Source: Paludibacter sp963678465 (lineage in GTDB: Bacteria; Bacteroidota; Bacteroidia; Bacteroidales; Paludibacteraceae). Taken from it: a DNA stretch of 64,000 bases. A program made the translations under genes and the position numbers. Below the pieces are notes generated by a model. It was given only the letters and a program-made list of their open reading frames with translations. It was not told where the DNA came from and made no database searches. Below are positions 7,666 to 16,118 of the stretch, piece after piece (position 1 is the stretch's first letter; every line of letters starts with the position of its first letter). The DNA is taken from assembly GCA_963678465.1 (NCBI GenBank), contig OY782858.1:2790001-2854000 (forward strand). The letters are read 5' to 3'.

Positions 7666-8568
7666 TTATTTTGTATCCAGAATTACCGGCGTACTGTTTT
7701 TACCACCGCCCATAATAATTAATTTAGCATTGGGCGAAGTAGCGATGGCTTTAATCATTTCGTACTGCAATTGTTTATCGCTCAATCCTGTGCTTAATAT
7801 TTTCTGATAATCGGCTATTCCCTGCGCTTCCACTCGTTTACGCTCTGCTTCCTGTTTCTCTTTCTGAAGTACGAAAGTCATCTTTTGCGCTTCTTGTTCG
7901 GCATTAATTTTTGATTCTATCGTTGTCTTCACCGAAGCCGGAAGCGTTATATTCCTGACCAATAACTGTTCCAGCATCAATCCTCTTGTTTTAAAATCGG
8001 CTTCAATGGTTTTGAAAATGCGACCCTGAAATTCGTCACGTTTGGTGGAATACAGAGCAATTGCATCGTAGTAAACAGCATTGTCTCTGATTTTAGTACG
8101 GCAGATGGGACGCACAATTGTGTTTTTATAATCGGTCCCTATTTCCTGTAAAATACGAGGCGCCTGACTTGGTATAACTTTATATAAAACAGTTAAATCA
8201 ATAATCACTTCCAGTCCATCGGCCGATAAAACGCGTATGGCATCATCTGCTGATTTTTCACCTTCATCCATCACTCCCGACATGGTGTAGTTCTGGGTTT
8301 TAGTGTCGAACGTAACAACATCAACAAGCGGATTCACAACATTTAAACCACTTTCGAGGATATTGTTATTTACTTTCCCAAAAAGTTTCTGTACGCCTAT
8401 TTCGCCCGGATTTATCTGAACGATAGAGGCTAAAACAGCTCCAACGATAATAATACCAGCTCCTATCATTTTGATAGTTCCGGCAAACTGAGTTAATGGA
8501 GAATTTGATTTTTTGAGAGAAAAACCAATCGCAAGTACAATAACTCCAATAATAACAAGGTAAATCAT
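7666..8568 (-). CDS. SPFH/prohibitin-family membrane protein
   Basis: A band-7 protein that is expected to form large ring-like scaffolds at the inner membrane. Two N-terminal hydrophobic segments (about 1-16 and 31-50) are followed by the SPFH domain (INPGEIGVQKLFGKV to roughly 210). A charged coiled-coil follows, rich in Ala, Glu and Lys (INAEQEAQKMTFVLQKEKQ). Bacterial prohibitins often bind the FtsH protease, but no protease gene is adjacent. Length (300) is normal. The -7 box at 8615-8622 gives a short leader. Confidence 0.9.
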   Translation of the reverse strand: MIYLVIIGVIVLAIGFSLKKSNSPLTQFAGTIKMIGAGIIIVGAVLASIVQINPGEIGVQKLFGKVNNNILESGLNVVNPLVDVVTFDTKTQNYTMSGVMDEGEKSADDAIRVLSADGLEVIIDLTVLYKVIPSQAPRILQEIGTDYKNTIVRPICRTKIRDNAVYYDAIALYSTKRDEFQGRIFKTIEADFKTRGLMLEQLLVRNITLPASVKTTIESKINAEQEAQKMTFVLQKEKQEAERKRVEAQGIADYQKILSTGLSDKQLQYEMIKAIATSPNAKLIIMGGGKNSTPVILDTK

Positions 8569-8614
8569 AATTTTTAAGTATTGAATTGTGAGTAGATTTA
8601 TAAATTATTCGCAA

Positions 8615-8622
8615 CAAATGTA
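8615..8622 (-). promoter_or_regulatory. -7 promoter box of the SPFH gene
   Basis: The minus strand reads TACATTTG (TAnnTTTG), about 45-50 bases upstream of the ATG at 8568. Confidence 0.5.
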
Positions 8623-8758
8623 AAAAAAAGATTCGAAGTAAATGCATGATAATAAGTATTTATCGTGTTATTTATAGAGATTCCATCATTTGTAGACTTC
8701 TTGATTCTAATTTTGAAGTAAAAACGCAATGTATCTGTGTGTGATTATGGTTTTCTCA

Positions 8759-8786
8759 AAAAAAGCAAGACTAAAAAAGCAAGACT
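8759..8786. repeat. 14-bp tandem duplication
   Basis: Two exact, adjacent copies of AAAAAAGCAAGACT (8759-8772 and 8773-8786), followed by a third partial A-run. It is probably a slippage product in non-coding DNA. Confidence 0.8.
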
Positions 8787-8844
8787 AAAAAATCACACTC
8801 ACTCCTGTTTAATTGCGCATTCATCCATCTCAATGGGGATTTCA

Positions 8845-8953
8845 AAAACTCATACCCATGCTTTTATAAAATCATAAGCATGACTTGTCAAAATCATAAG
8901 CATGATTTTTAAAATCGTGAGCATGACTTACCCAAATCATAAGCATGATTTTT
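8845..8953. repeat. Array of about 22-bp palindromic repeats
   Basis: Four clear units and one degenerate first unit based on AAATCATAAGCATGATTT, an imperfect palindrome (AAATCAT-AAGC-ATGATTT). The core GCATGA starts at 8878, 8900, 8921 and 8943, so the spacing is 22, 21 and 22 bases, close to two helical turns. The units vary at their right ends (ATGATTT or ATGACTT). The array lies 60-170 bases upstream of the metG -7 box. It could be a repeat-element cluster or a multi-site operator; the sequence does not decide. Confidence 0.8.
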
Positions 8954-9016
8954 TTGAGTCAATATGATCCCTCATTTTTTGCTGCATTGTTTATCCTAAA
9001 TTTCACTGATTTTCTG

Positions 9017-9024
9017 TATCTTTG
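9017..9024 (+). promoter_or_regulatory. -7 promoter box of metG
   Basis: Reads TATCTTTG (TAnnTTTG), with GC following as in many Bacteroidota promoters. It predicts a leader of about 90 bases that contains the 18-codon ORF at 9048-9104. Confidence 0.65.
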
Positions 9025-9047
9025 CAGTCCAAAATATATCAGGGATA

Positions 9048-9104
9048 ATGAGTAAGACGCAAGTAATTAAAACTTTGAACCTCATACCTTTTTTTGATCA
9101 CTAA
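9048..9104 (+). CDS. Possible 18-codon leader ORF before metG
   Basis: ATG at 9048 opens MSKTQVIKTLNLIPFFDH and closes with TAA at 9102-9104, 17 bases before the metG ATG. It lies wholly inside the predicted metG leader. Its first bases (ATGAGTAA) copy those of metG (ATGAGTAA). There is no run of Met codons, so a classical methionine attenuator is not supported. It may be chance. Confidence 0.2.
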   Translation: MSKTQVIKTLNLIPFFDH

Positions 9105-9121
9105 ATACAAAACACAAAATA

Positions 9122-11161
9122 ATGAGTAATTTTAAACGAACCACCGTAACTTCAGCGCTTCCTTATGCGAATGGACCTGTACACATTGGCCATTTAGCGG
9201 GAGTATATGTTCCTGCCGATATTTATGTACGCTATCTCCGCCTCAAAGGTGAAGAAGTGCTTTTCATTGGAGGTTCCGACGAACACGGGGTGCCAATTAC
9301 CATAAAAGCTAAAAAAGAAGGGGTTACGCCACAGGATATTGTGGATCGTTACCACGGAATTATTAAAAAATCATTCGAAGATTTTGGTATTTCGTTCGAT
9401 ATTTATTCGCGTACTACTTCCAAAACGCATAAAGAACTGGCTTCCGAAATTTTCAAAACCATCGAAGGGAAAGGTGGTTTTATTGAAAAAACAAACGAAC
9501 AGTATTACGACGAAACGGCTCAACAATTCCTTGCCGACCGCTATATTACAGGTAAATGTCCGCATTGCGGCAACGAAAATGCGTATGGTGACCAGTGTGA
9601 AGCCTGTGGAACGTCGCTCAACCCAACAGATTTGATTAATCCCAAATCGGCCATCAGTGGTTCTGCACCTGTAATGCGCGAAACCAAACACTGGTATCTC
9701 CCACTCGATCAGCACGAAGCATGGTTGCGTCAGTGGATTCTGGAAGACCACAAAGAATGGAAACCAAACGTTTACGGACAGTGCAAAAGCTGGCTCGACA
9801 TGGGCTTGCAACCACGCGCCGTAAGTCGAGATCTCGATTGGGGAATTCCTGTGCCGGTAGCAGGTGCCGAAGGTAAAGTCCTTTACGTGTGGTTCGATGC
9901 GCCGATTGGTTATATCTCGAACACCAAAGAACTTTTGCCAGATAGCTGGAAAAAATGGTGGAAAGATCCCGAAACACGTCTGCTCCACTTTATCGGAAAA
10001 GATAATATTGTGTTCCACTGCATTGTATTCCCAGCTATGTTGAAAGCCGAGGGTTCGTATATTTTGCCCCATAATGTACCTGCTAACGAATTTCTGAATC
10101 TCGAAGGCGATAAAATTTCAACTTCGCGTAACTGGGCTGTTTGGCTGCACGAATACCTGGAAGAATTTCCCGGAAAGCAGGATGTGTTGCGCTATGTACT
10201 CACCGCCAATGCCCCCGAAACTAAAGACAACGATTTTACCTGGAAAGATTTTCAGGCACGCAATAACAATGAGTTGGTGGCTATATTCGGTAATTTTATC
10301 AACCGCGCATTAGTACTGACACAAAAATATTACGATGGCAAAGTGCCGGCGTTGGGTGAACTCACCGACTACGACAAACAAACGTTAGAGGAATTTGTAA
10401 ACGTAAAAGCAGATGTAGAAAAACTGCTGAATAATTTCCGCTTCCGCGATGCGCAAAAAGAAGCCATGAATCTGGCGCGTATCGGCAACAAGTATTTGGC
10501 CGACACCGAACCCTGGAAAGTAGCCAAAACAGATATGGATCGTGTGGCAACCATTATGCATTTGAGTTTACAGATCGCCGCCAATCTGGCCATTGCTTTC
10601 GAACCGTTTTTACCTTTTACGTCGGCGAAGTTGCGCACAATGCTAAATCTTTCGACTTTCGACTGGAAAGAGTTGGGACGGATTGATTTACTGAAAGCCG
10701 GCGATCAACTAGGCACACCTGAATTACTTTTCGAGAAAATTGAAGACGAAACCATAGCTGCTCAAGTGCAGAAATTGCAAGATACAAAACTGGCCAACGA
10801 AGCGGCGGCTTTCAAACCCAATGCGGTAAAAGAAAACGTAGCTTTCGATGACTTTATGAAAATGGATATTCGTGTAGCTACTGTACTCGATTGCCAAAAA
10901 GTACCTAAAGCGGACAAGCTGCTTCAGTTTAAGCTGGACGACGGCATGGGTGAACGCACCATTCTTTCGGGAATTGCTGCTTCGTACCCAAATCCTGAAG
11001 AGCTGATTGGAACACAGGTGTGCTTTATTGCCAACTTCGAACCACGCAAACTGCGCGGCGTAATGAGCGAAGGCATGATTCTTTCGGCTGAAGATGCGGA
11101 TGGAAAATTAGTACTTGTGCGCCCAAGCGCTGTGGTGACGAATGGCGTGGAAGTGAAATAA
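9122..11161 (+). CDS. metG: Methionyl-tRNA synthetase
   Basis: Charges tRNA-Met (initiator and elongator) in the cytoplasm. The 679-residue class I enzyme shows the HIGH motif in PYANGPVHIGHLAG near residues 15-28. The zinc-binding knuckle is CPHCGNENAYGDQCEACG (about 147-164). The second catalytic motif is KISTS (in EGDKISTSRNWAVWL), a known variant of KMSKS. The last 110 residues form a Trbp111-like tRNA-binding OB domain (FDDFMKMDIRVATVLDCQKV), which makes the enzyme a dimer in family members. The gene has its own promoter after the repeat array. The LtaS-like gene follows after 14 bases, so the two may be cotranscribed. Confidence 0.98.
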   Translation: MSNFKRTTVTSALPYANGPVHIGHLAGVYVPADIYVRYLRLKGEEVLFIGGSDEHGVPITIKAKKEGVTPQDIVDRYHGIIKKSFEDFGISFDIYSRTTSKTHKELASEIFKTIEGKGGFIEKTNEQYYDETAQQFLADRYITGKCPHCGNENAYGDQCEACGTSLNPTDLINPKSAISGSAPVMRETKHWYLPLDQHEAWLRQWILEDHKEWKPNVYGQCKSWLDMGLQPRAVSRDLDWGIPVPVAGAEGKVLYVWFDAPIGYISNTKELLPDSWKKWWKDPETRLLHFIGKDNIVFHCIVFPAMLKAEGSYILPHNVPANEFLNLEGDKISTSRNWAVWLHEYLEEFPGKQDVLRYVLTANAPETKDNDFTWKDFQARNNNELVAIFGNFINRALVLTQKYYDGKVPALGELTDYDKQTLEEFVNVKADVEKLLNNFRFRDAQKEAMNLARIGNKYLADTEPWKVAKTDMDRVATIMHLSLQIAANLAIAFEPFLPFTSAKLRTMLNLSTFDWKELGRIDLLKAGDQLGTPELLFEKIEDETIAAQVQKLQDTKLANEAAAFKPNAVKENVAFDDFMKMDIRVATVLDCQKVPKADKLLQFKLDDGMGERTILSGIAASYPNPEELIGTQVCFIANFEPRKLRGVMSEGMILSAEDADGKLVLVRPSAVVTNGVEVK

Positions 11162-11175
11162 AAATTATTGAATTA

Positions 11176-13062
11176 ATGAAAATGAAACTTGCCGGCTTCA
11201 TAAAAAGCGATGTGCTGACTTTATTATTGAGAAGCCTTATCGCAGTTGCAGTGGTGTGGGTGTTGAGATTTCTTTTCTATATCTACAACGCCGACCTACT
11301 GCAAATTGAAAGCTGGAGCAGAGAACTACCCGCTTTGCTGAAAGGCGCTTTCATTTTCGACGCTTCCAATCTGTCTATTACATTTGGCCTGTTTGTCATT
11401 TTGTCACTGATTCCATTCAGATTTCGTTCGAACAAAAGGTATCAATCCTTTCTGTTCATTTGTTTTATGCTCGGAATAATTGTATTGGTAGTGTTAAACA
11501 TTACCGATAGCATTTATTTTCATTACGCACAAAAACGCATCACTTCTGATGAATTCAGCTATTTCAGCAACAGCAACACCGCCCTGATAATGCTTATTTC
11601 CATTCGTGAGAACTGGTACATGCTATTGTTGGGTATTGCGCTGATTATCGGATCTGCATTTCTCTACCGAAAAATCAAATACAATAGGTCTGAATCCGGC
11701 CATCTGGTTTTTTATATCAGCAATTCAGTTTTTTTCATCGTCATGGTATTCGTGTTAATTATTGCCATCCGTGGCGGTGTCAGCCGTGCGATACGACCCA
11801 TCACGCTGAGCAATGCCCTGCAATTTTCCGAATCTCCGTCCAAAGCTTATATTGTGTTGAACAATCCATTTTGCGTTATTAAAACATTAAATAAAGATCA
11901 AAACAATTATAGTAAATATTTTTCAGAACAGGAGCTTGATTCCTTGTACTATCCTTCCCATAAAGGTTCGGATAAGCAACAAATGAAACGCAAAAATGTA
12001 GTAATTTTCATTCTTGAGAGTTTCAGTTACGAACATTCGGCTTTTCTGAATCCTCAATTATATCCTGATGGTACAAAGTACACACCATTTCTCGATTCGT
12101 TGATGCAACAAGGATATGTTTTCGATAAATGCTATGCCAACGGTCGAAAATCAATCGATGCACTGCCTTCGGTGCTTGTATCAATTCCCTCCTTTAAAAC
12201 TCCTTTTGTATTAACGCAACAAGCACTTTCACCGATGAACGGCTTCGGTACGATTTTAGGAAATGAAGGTTGGGACAGTTGGTTTTTCATGGGATCGGAA
12301 CAAAGGTCGATGGGATTCGTTGCATTTGCTAAAAGTGCCGGATATAAAAACTTCAGAACCAGAGAGGACTATGAGAAAGTAAATGGGACCAAAGATTTTG
12401 ATGGATATTGGGGAATATGGGACAAAGAATTTCTATCGTACATGGCCAACGAACTGGGACGGGCCAAACAACCTTTTTTATCAACAACTTTTACGCTTAC
12501 ATCACATCATCCTTATGTTATTCCGGAGAAATACAAAAAAGTGCTGCCTGTTGGCAAAACGAAACTTCAACAATGCGTGGCTTATACCGATATGGCTTTA
12601 AGGGATTTTTTCGCAATAGCTAAAAATAAAGATTGGTACGAAAACACTATTTTTGTTTTTGTTGCCGACCATGTAAGCCCCGAAGTGTACGCTGCCGAGA
12701 ATAAAACCGGCATTGGCAATTCGCACATCATGTATTTTCTTTATGCTCCCGATGGCTCTATTCGGGGAAGAGATGCTGCCGTTACGCAGCAAATAGACAT
12801 AATGCCAACCGTTTTAGGGCTTTTGGACTACAACAAACCTTATTTTGCCTTTGGAAAAGACCATTTTTCTGAGCAAAAAGACAACTTTGCCATCAATTAC
12901 AATGGAAGTGCTTTCCAGTGGATCAACGACTCCTCCGATTATATTTTCGACGAAAAAACAACCGGAGATACCATCGTTGACTTGAAAGTAAGGGCCTTCG
13001 TTCAGCGTTATTATCTGCAAATGGAGAAAAGAAAGTTTGTACTCGACGGTAAAAACAAGTAG
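11176..13062 (+). CDS. LtaS-like phosphoglycerol transferase / sulfatase-fold membrane protein
   Basis: A membrane-anchored sulfatase-superfamily enzyme of the lipoteichoic-acid-synthase type. The first 210 residues hold about five hydrophobic helices. The extracytoplasmic catalytic domain begins with RKNVVIFILESFSYEH, where the nucleophile and first metal ligands are expected, and ends with VFVADHVSPEV, a late metal-binding motif. HHPYVIPEKY is also typical of the family. Gram-negative Bacteroidota have no lipoteichoic acid, so the likely role is transfer of phosphoglycerol or phosphoethanolamine to a membrane glycolipid or periplasmic glycan. The acceptor is unknown. It follows metG by 14 bases. 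Confidence 0.85.
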   Translation: MKMKLAGFIKSDVLTLLLRSLIAVAVVWVLRFLFYIYNADLLQIESWSRELPALLKGAFIFDASNLSITFGLFVILSLIPFRFRSNKRYQSFLFICFMLGIIVLVVLNITDSIYFHYAQKRITSDEFSYFSNSNTALIMLISIRENWYMLLLGIALIIGSAFLYRKIKYNRSESGHLVFYISNSVFFIVMVFVLIIAIRGGVSRAIRPITLSNALQFSESPSKAYIVLNNPFCVIKTLNKDQNNYSKYFSEQELDSLYYPSHKGSDKQQMKRKNVVIFILESFSYEHSAFLNPQLYPDGTKYTPFLDSLMQQGYVFDKCYANGRKSIDALPSVLVSIPSFKTPFVLTQQALSPMNGFGTILGNEGWDSWFFMGSEQRSMGFVAFAKSAGYKNFRTREDYEKVNGTKDFDGYWGIWDKEFLSYMANELGRAKQPFLSTTFTLTSHHPYVIPEKYKKVLPVGKTKLQQCVAYTDMALRDFFAIAKNKDWYENTIFVFVADHVSPEVYAAENKTGIGNSHIMYFLYAPDGSIRGRDAAVTQQIDIMPTVLGLLDYNKPYFAFGKDHFSEQKDNFAINYNGSAFQWINDSSDYIFDEKTTGDTIVDLKVRAFVQRYYLQMEKRKFVLDGKNK

Positions 13063-13137
13063 TTATGTTTGTCGTGGTTTATGTTTGTTTTTCGAACAAT
13101 TCAGAAGGATAACACCTACGTTCTCGAACAAAATTTG

Positions 13138-13145
13138 TATGTTTG
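13138..13145 (+). promoter_or_regulatory. -7 promoter box of the NagX-like gene
   Basis: Reads TATGTTTG (TAnnTTTG). It places transcription start after 13145 and so rules out the upstream in-frame start at 13143, favouring the ATG at 13173. Confidence 0.55.
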
Positions 13146-13172
13146 CGTGCTAAATTCAAAAAGATAAAATTC

Positions 13173-14366
13173 ATGACACAAAACACAAAAGCTGCGACTT
13201 CCCGCTTATTATCACTCGATGTTTTACGTGGGGTTACAATTGCTGGTATGATAATGGTAAACAATCCGGGAAGCTGGGGAAGTATTTATGCACCATTGGG
13301 TCACGCCGAATGGAATGGCTTAACTCCCACCGATCTGGTTTTCCCGTTTTTCATGTTTATCATGGGAGTTTCAATGTTTTTGTCGTATAAAAAATTCGAA
13401 TTCAAATTCAGTGGAAAAACCTTCACTAAATTATTGCGCAGGTCGATTCTGCTTTTCCTCATCGGATTAGCAATTGGCTGGTTTGGCTTGTTTTTACGCG
13501 GCCTACGAAGCGAAGAGCTTATTGCGCTACCGGTTTTCGAAAGAATACTTCAGGCTGCCAATAATTTTGAAAACATACGCATTTTAGGCGTTCTTCAACG
13601 CCTTGCGCTGGTATCATTTTTTGGTTCGCTCATTGTTTTATTGTTTAAATCAAAACATATTCCCTGGCTCATCGGATGTATCTTAGTGGCTTACTGGGTG
13701 ATTATATATTTCAGCGGAAGTATGGAACTGAGTCCAAACAGCCTGATTGCAATCATTGATCGTAACATTTTAGGCGAAGCACATATGTACATCAGCCACC
13801 TGGCCGATGGCACTGCAATTGCCTTCGATCCTGAAGGTATTTTGAGCACTTTACCTTGCATTGCCCATGTGTTGTTAGGTTTTTGGGCCGGAAAATTAAT
13901 TTCGGAAACAAAAAACCTTGGCGAAAAAATTCAAAAACTCTTTATCTTTGGCACAATAATTCTGTTCCTTGGTTTCTTGCTCGATTACGGTTTCCCTATT
14001 AATAAAAAAATATGGAGTTCAAGTTTTGTACTTACTACTTGCGGGCTAGCTTCATTACTACTTGGATTACTTATCTGGATAATTGATATAAAAGGAAAAA
14101 AACGCTGGAGCGTCTTCTTCGAATCGTTCGGGGTTAACCCAATGTTTGTATATGTGGTAGGTGCCGTTTTAAGTATTCTGCTAAGCAATATCGGCTTTCA
14201 GTATATGGAAAAATGGACATCAGTCAAGGGATTTGTTTACAATCAGTGGCTGCTGCCTGTATTTGGCGACTATACAGGATCATTGGTATTTGCATTGATA
14301 TTTGTAACAATTTGCTGGTACATAGGTCATATTCTTTATAAGAAAAAGATTTATATAAAATTGTAA
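13173..14366 (+). CDS. NagX/HGSNAT-like membrane acyltransferase
   Basis: A 397-residue polytopic protein of the heparan-alpha-glucosaminide N-acetyltransferase-like family (DUF5009/NagX). It starts MTQNTKAATSRLLSLDVLRG, with the family's LDVLRGVTIAGMIMVNNPG in helix 1. PTDLVFPFFMFIMGVSM (helix 2) and a FFESFGVNPMFVYVVGAVLS segment near the C-terminus follow, with about 11 hydrophobic helices in all. Relatives take part in acetyl transfer to amino sugars across the membrane, often in chitin or glycosaminoglycan use. I start at 13173 because the -7 box at 13138-13145 lies across the alternative start at 13143. Confidence 0.85.
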   Translation: MTQNTKAATSRLLSLDVLRGVTIAGMIMVNNPGSWGSIYAPLGHAEWNGLTPTDLVFPFFMFIMGVSMFLSYKKFEFKFSGKTFTKLLRRSILLFLIGLAIGWFGLFLRGLRSEELIALPVFERILQAANNFENIRILGVLQRLALVSFFGSLIVLLFKSKHIPWLIGCILVAYWVIIYFSGSMELSPNSLIAIIDRNILGEAHMYISHLADGTAIAFDPEGILSTLPCIAHVLLGFWAGKLISETKNLGEKIQKLFIFGTIILFLGFLLDYGFPINKKIWSSSFVLTTCGLASLLLGLLIWIIDIKGKKRWSVFFESFGVNPMFVYVVGAVLSILLSNIGFQYMEKWTSVKGFVYNQWLLPVFGDYTGSLVFALIFVTICWYIGHILYKKKIYIKL

Positions 14367-14436
14367 AGATCAATATTGAAGGATTGGCGTTTATAAAACG
14401 TGTAAATTGTAAATTACAAAATAGTAAATAGAATTT

Positions 14437-14796
14437 ATGAACTACGAAGATCTTCGCGATTTTTGCCTGAGTCTGAAAGGTGTTACTGAGCATTTTCCTT
14501 TCGACGAATTCAGCCTTGTGATGAAAGTGCAGGGTAAAATGTTTGCACTGCTGCCACTCGACAATCCTGAAACACAGATTGCGCTAAAATGTGACCCTGA
14601 ACGGGCCATTCAGCTGCGCGACGAGTTTACCGCCATCACTGCCGCCTATCATTTCAACAAAAAACACTGGAATTCGGTGCGTGTCGATTCAGCAATTTCA
14701 GCAAAGTTTATGCAAGAACTTATCCGGCATTCGTACGATTTGGTGGTGGCCGGATTACCCCGAAAACTAAAAGAGGAATTAAATAATTTACAATAA
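14437..14796 (+). CDS. MmcQ/YjbR family protein
   Basis: A 119-residue cytoplasmic protein of the MmcQ/YjbR (DUF419) double-wing fold, which resembles CyaY-like DNA-binding domains. Typical blocks: LRDFCLSLKGVTEHFPFDE at the start, KMFALLPLDNPETQIALKCDPERA in the middle, and HFNKKHWNSVRVDSAISAKF with the conserved HWN. The biochemical function is unknown. It is followed after 21 bases by dtd and then pssA, all in the same direction, suggesting an operon. A 14-base word TGTAAATTGTAAAT at 14401-14414 in its leader recurs before gldA. Confidence 0.9.
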   Translation: MNYEDLRDFCLSLKGVTEHFPFDEFSLVMKVQGKMFALLPLDNPETQIALKCDPERAIQLRDEFTAITAAYHFNKKHWNSVRVDSAISAKFMQELIRHSYDLVVAGLPRKLKEELNNLQ

Positions 14797-14817
14797 ACAA
14801 TTCCTTTAGGACAAGAT

Positions 14818-15270
14818 ATGAGAATTGTCATTCAAAGAGTCAACGAAGCATCGGTAGAAATTGACCGAAAAATAAAATCTTCAATTGGTGTAGGATTACT
14901 GGTATTGGTAGGCATTGAGGAAGCCGACACTAAAGAAGATAGCGATTGGCTTGCCGGAAAACTAACAGGATTGCGTATCTTTGACGACGAAAACGGCGTA
15001 ATGAATCGTTCGGTAACAGAAATAGATGGTGAAGTACTGATTGTAAGTCAATTTACACTTCATGCTCTGACACGGAAAGGAAATCGTCCGTCGTATATAA
15101 AAGCAGCCAAACACGAAACAGCCATTCCGCTTTACGAATATTTTTGCAAATCGGTGTCCGAAAAATTGGGAAAAGAAGTAAAAACAGGTACTTTTGCAGC
15201 TGATATGAAAGTATCACTGGTAAACAATGGGCCTGTCACCATTTGGATAGACAGCAAAAACAAAGAATAA
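14818..15270 (+). CDS. dtd: D-aminoacyl-tRNA deacylase
   Basis: Hydrolyses D-aminoacyl-tRNAs (and Gly-tRNA-Ala) as a proofreading step in the cytoplasm. The 150-residue protein begins MRIVIQRVNEASVEID. It has SQFTLHALTRKGNRPSY, where the SQFTL cross-subunit motif sits, and ends with the Gly-cisPro-type motif region VSLVNNGPVTIWIDS. Length equals the family norm. It lies 21 bases after the yjbR-like gene and 43 bases before pssA. Confidence 0.97.
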   Translation: MRIVIQRVNEASVEIDRKIKSSIGVGLLVLVGIEEADTKEDSDWLAGKLTGLRIFDDENGVMNRSVTEIDGEVLIVSQFTLHALTRKGNRPSYIKAAKHETAIPLYEYFCKSVSEKLGKEVKTGTFAADMKVSLVNNGPVTIWIDSKNKE

Positions 15271-15313
15271 CAACCTGACAATCAGTAAATGGTTGTAGAA
15301 ATTTAAACACAAG

Positions 15314-15982
15314 ATGATAAAAAAGCATGTTCCGAATTTTATTACCTGCCTCAATTTGTTTTCGGGTGCTTTGGCTGTGTATTTTGCTTTTCAGGCAAAC
15401 TATGAGCTGGTTTTAATTCTTGTTTTACTGGCAGCAGTGTTCGATTTTCTCGATGGTTTTGCAGCCCGCTTGCTGAAAGCGTATTCGCCGATGGGCAAGG
15501 AACTTGACTCTCTGGCCGATGTCATCAGTTTCGGACTTGCACCCGGTGCTGTAGCATTTTCTATGCTACAAGCCAGCGAATTACCCCAATGGTTGGCCTT
15601 TGCAGGTTTTATAATTCCGGTATTTTCAGCACTTCGTTTGGCTAAGTTCAATATCGACGAGCGTCAGTCAAGCTCCTTTATTGGCATGCCCACCCCAGCA
15701 AATGCTATTTTCTGGATTGGGCTTGGCTATTCATATCACGAAACTTTAGCGCAGCAACCTTATTTTGTACTTGGTTTTATTGCACTAATGAGCCTTCTTC
15801 TTGTTTCGGAATTACCGATGTTTTCTCTGAAATTCAAGAATTTGAAGTGGAAGGATAACAGCTGGCAATTCGTATTTCTGGCAGTCTGTTGTTGCCTGCT
15901 TTTATTTTTGAACCTTGATGCATTTGCCCCCATAATTGGCTGTTACATAATAATTTCTATCATAAAACGATTCGTTGGATAA
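15314..15982 (+). CDS. pssA: CDP-diacylglycerol-serine O-phosphatidyltransferase
   Basis: Makes phosphatidylserine, the precursor of phosphatidylethanolamine, at the inner membrane. The CDP-alcohol phosphatidyltransferase signature DGxxARx8Gx3Dx3D is complete (DGFAARLLKAYSPMGKELD...SLAD), at about residues 47-69. The rest is six or so hydrophobic helices. N-terminal KKHVPNFITCLNLFSGALAV is typical of the PssA subfamily (rather than PgsA). It closes the yjbR-dtd-pssA unit and is followed by a strong terminator. Confidence 0.93.
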   Translation: MIKKHVPNFITCLNLFSGALAVYFAFQANYELVLILVLLAAVFDFLDGFAARLLKAYSPMGKELDSLADVISFGLAPGAVAFSMLQASELPQWLAFAGFIIPVFSALRLAKFNIDERQSSSFIGMPTPANAIFWIGLGYSYHETLAQQPYFVLGFIALMSLLLVSELPMFSLKFKNLKWKDNSWQFVFLAVCCCLLLFLNLDAFAPIIGCYIIISIIKRFVG

Positions 15983-16003
15983 AAATTCGTAACATATCAC
16001 ATA

Positions 16004-16041
16004 AAAACGGGAAAGTGCTCTGAAACAGACTTTCCCGTTTT
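16004..16041 (+). terminator. Intrinsic terminator after pssA
   Basis: Perfect 13-bp stem (AAAACGGGAAAGT / ACTTTCCCGTTTT) with a 12-base loop, running into a T-tract. It starts 21 bases after the pssA stop. Confidence 0.9.
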
Positions 16042-16060
16042 TTATTTTTCATTACCATGC

Positions 16061-16076
16061 TATTTTTGTACTTTTG
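16061..16076 (+). promoter_or_regulatory. Double -7 promoter boxes of gldA
   Basis: TATTTTTG (16061-16068) and TACTTTTG (16069-16076) lie back to back and both match TAnnTTTG. They give a leader of about 40 bases to the GTG at 16119. Confidence 0.55.
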
Positions 16077-16118
16077 TAATCTGCAATTGTAAATTGTAAA
16101 TATCTAAATTGAATTAAA

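Larger units (their letters stand above)
8569..9121. other. 553-base non-coding spacer before metG
   Basis: Lies between divergent genes and is unusually long for this window. It contains the SPFH promoter (8615-8622), a 14-bp tandem duplication (8759-8786), an array of about 22-bp palindromic repeats (8845-8953), the metG -7 box (9017-9024) and a possible 18-codon leader ORF (9048-9104). No tRNA or protein gene was seen. Confidence 0.75.

Noticed and set aside
8845..8953. CRISPR array
   Set aside because: Units are directly adjacent with no unique spacers of CRISPR length, and there are no cas genes.
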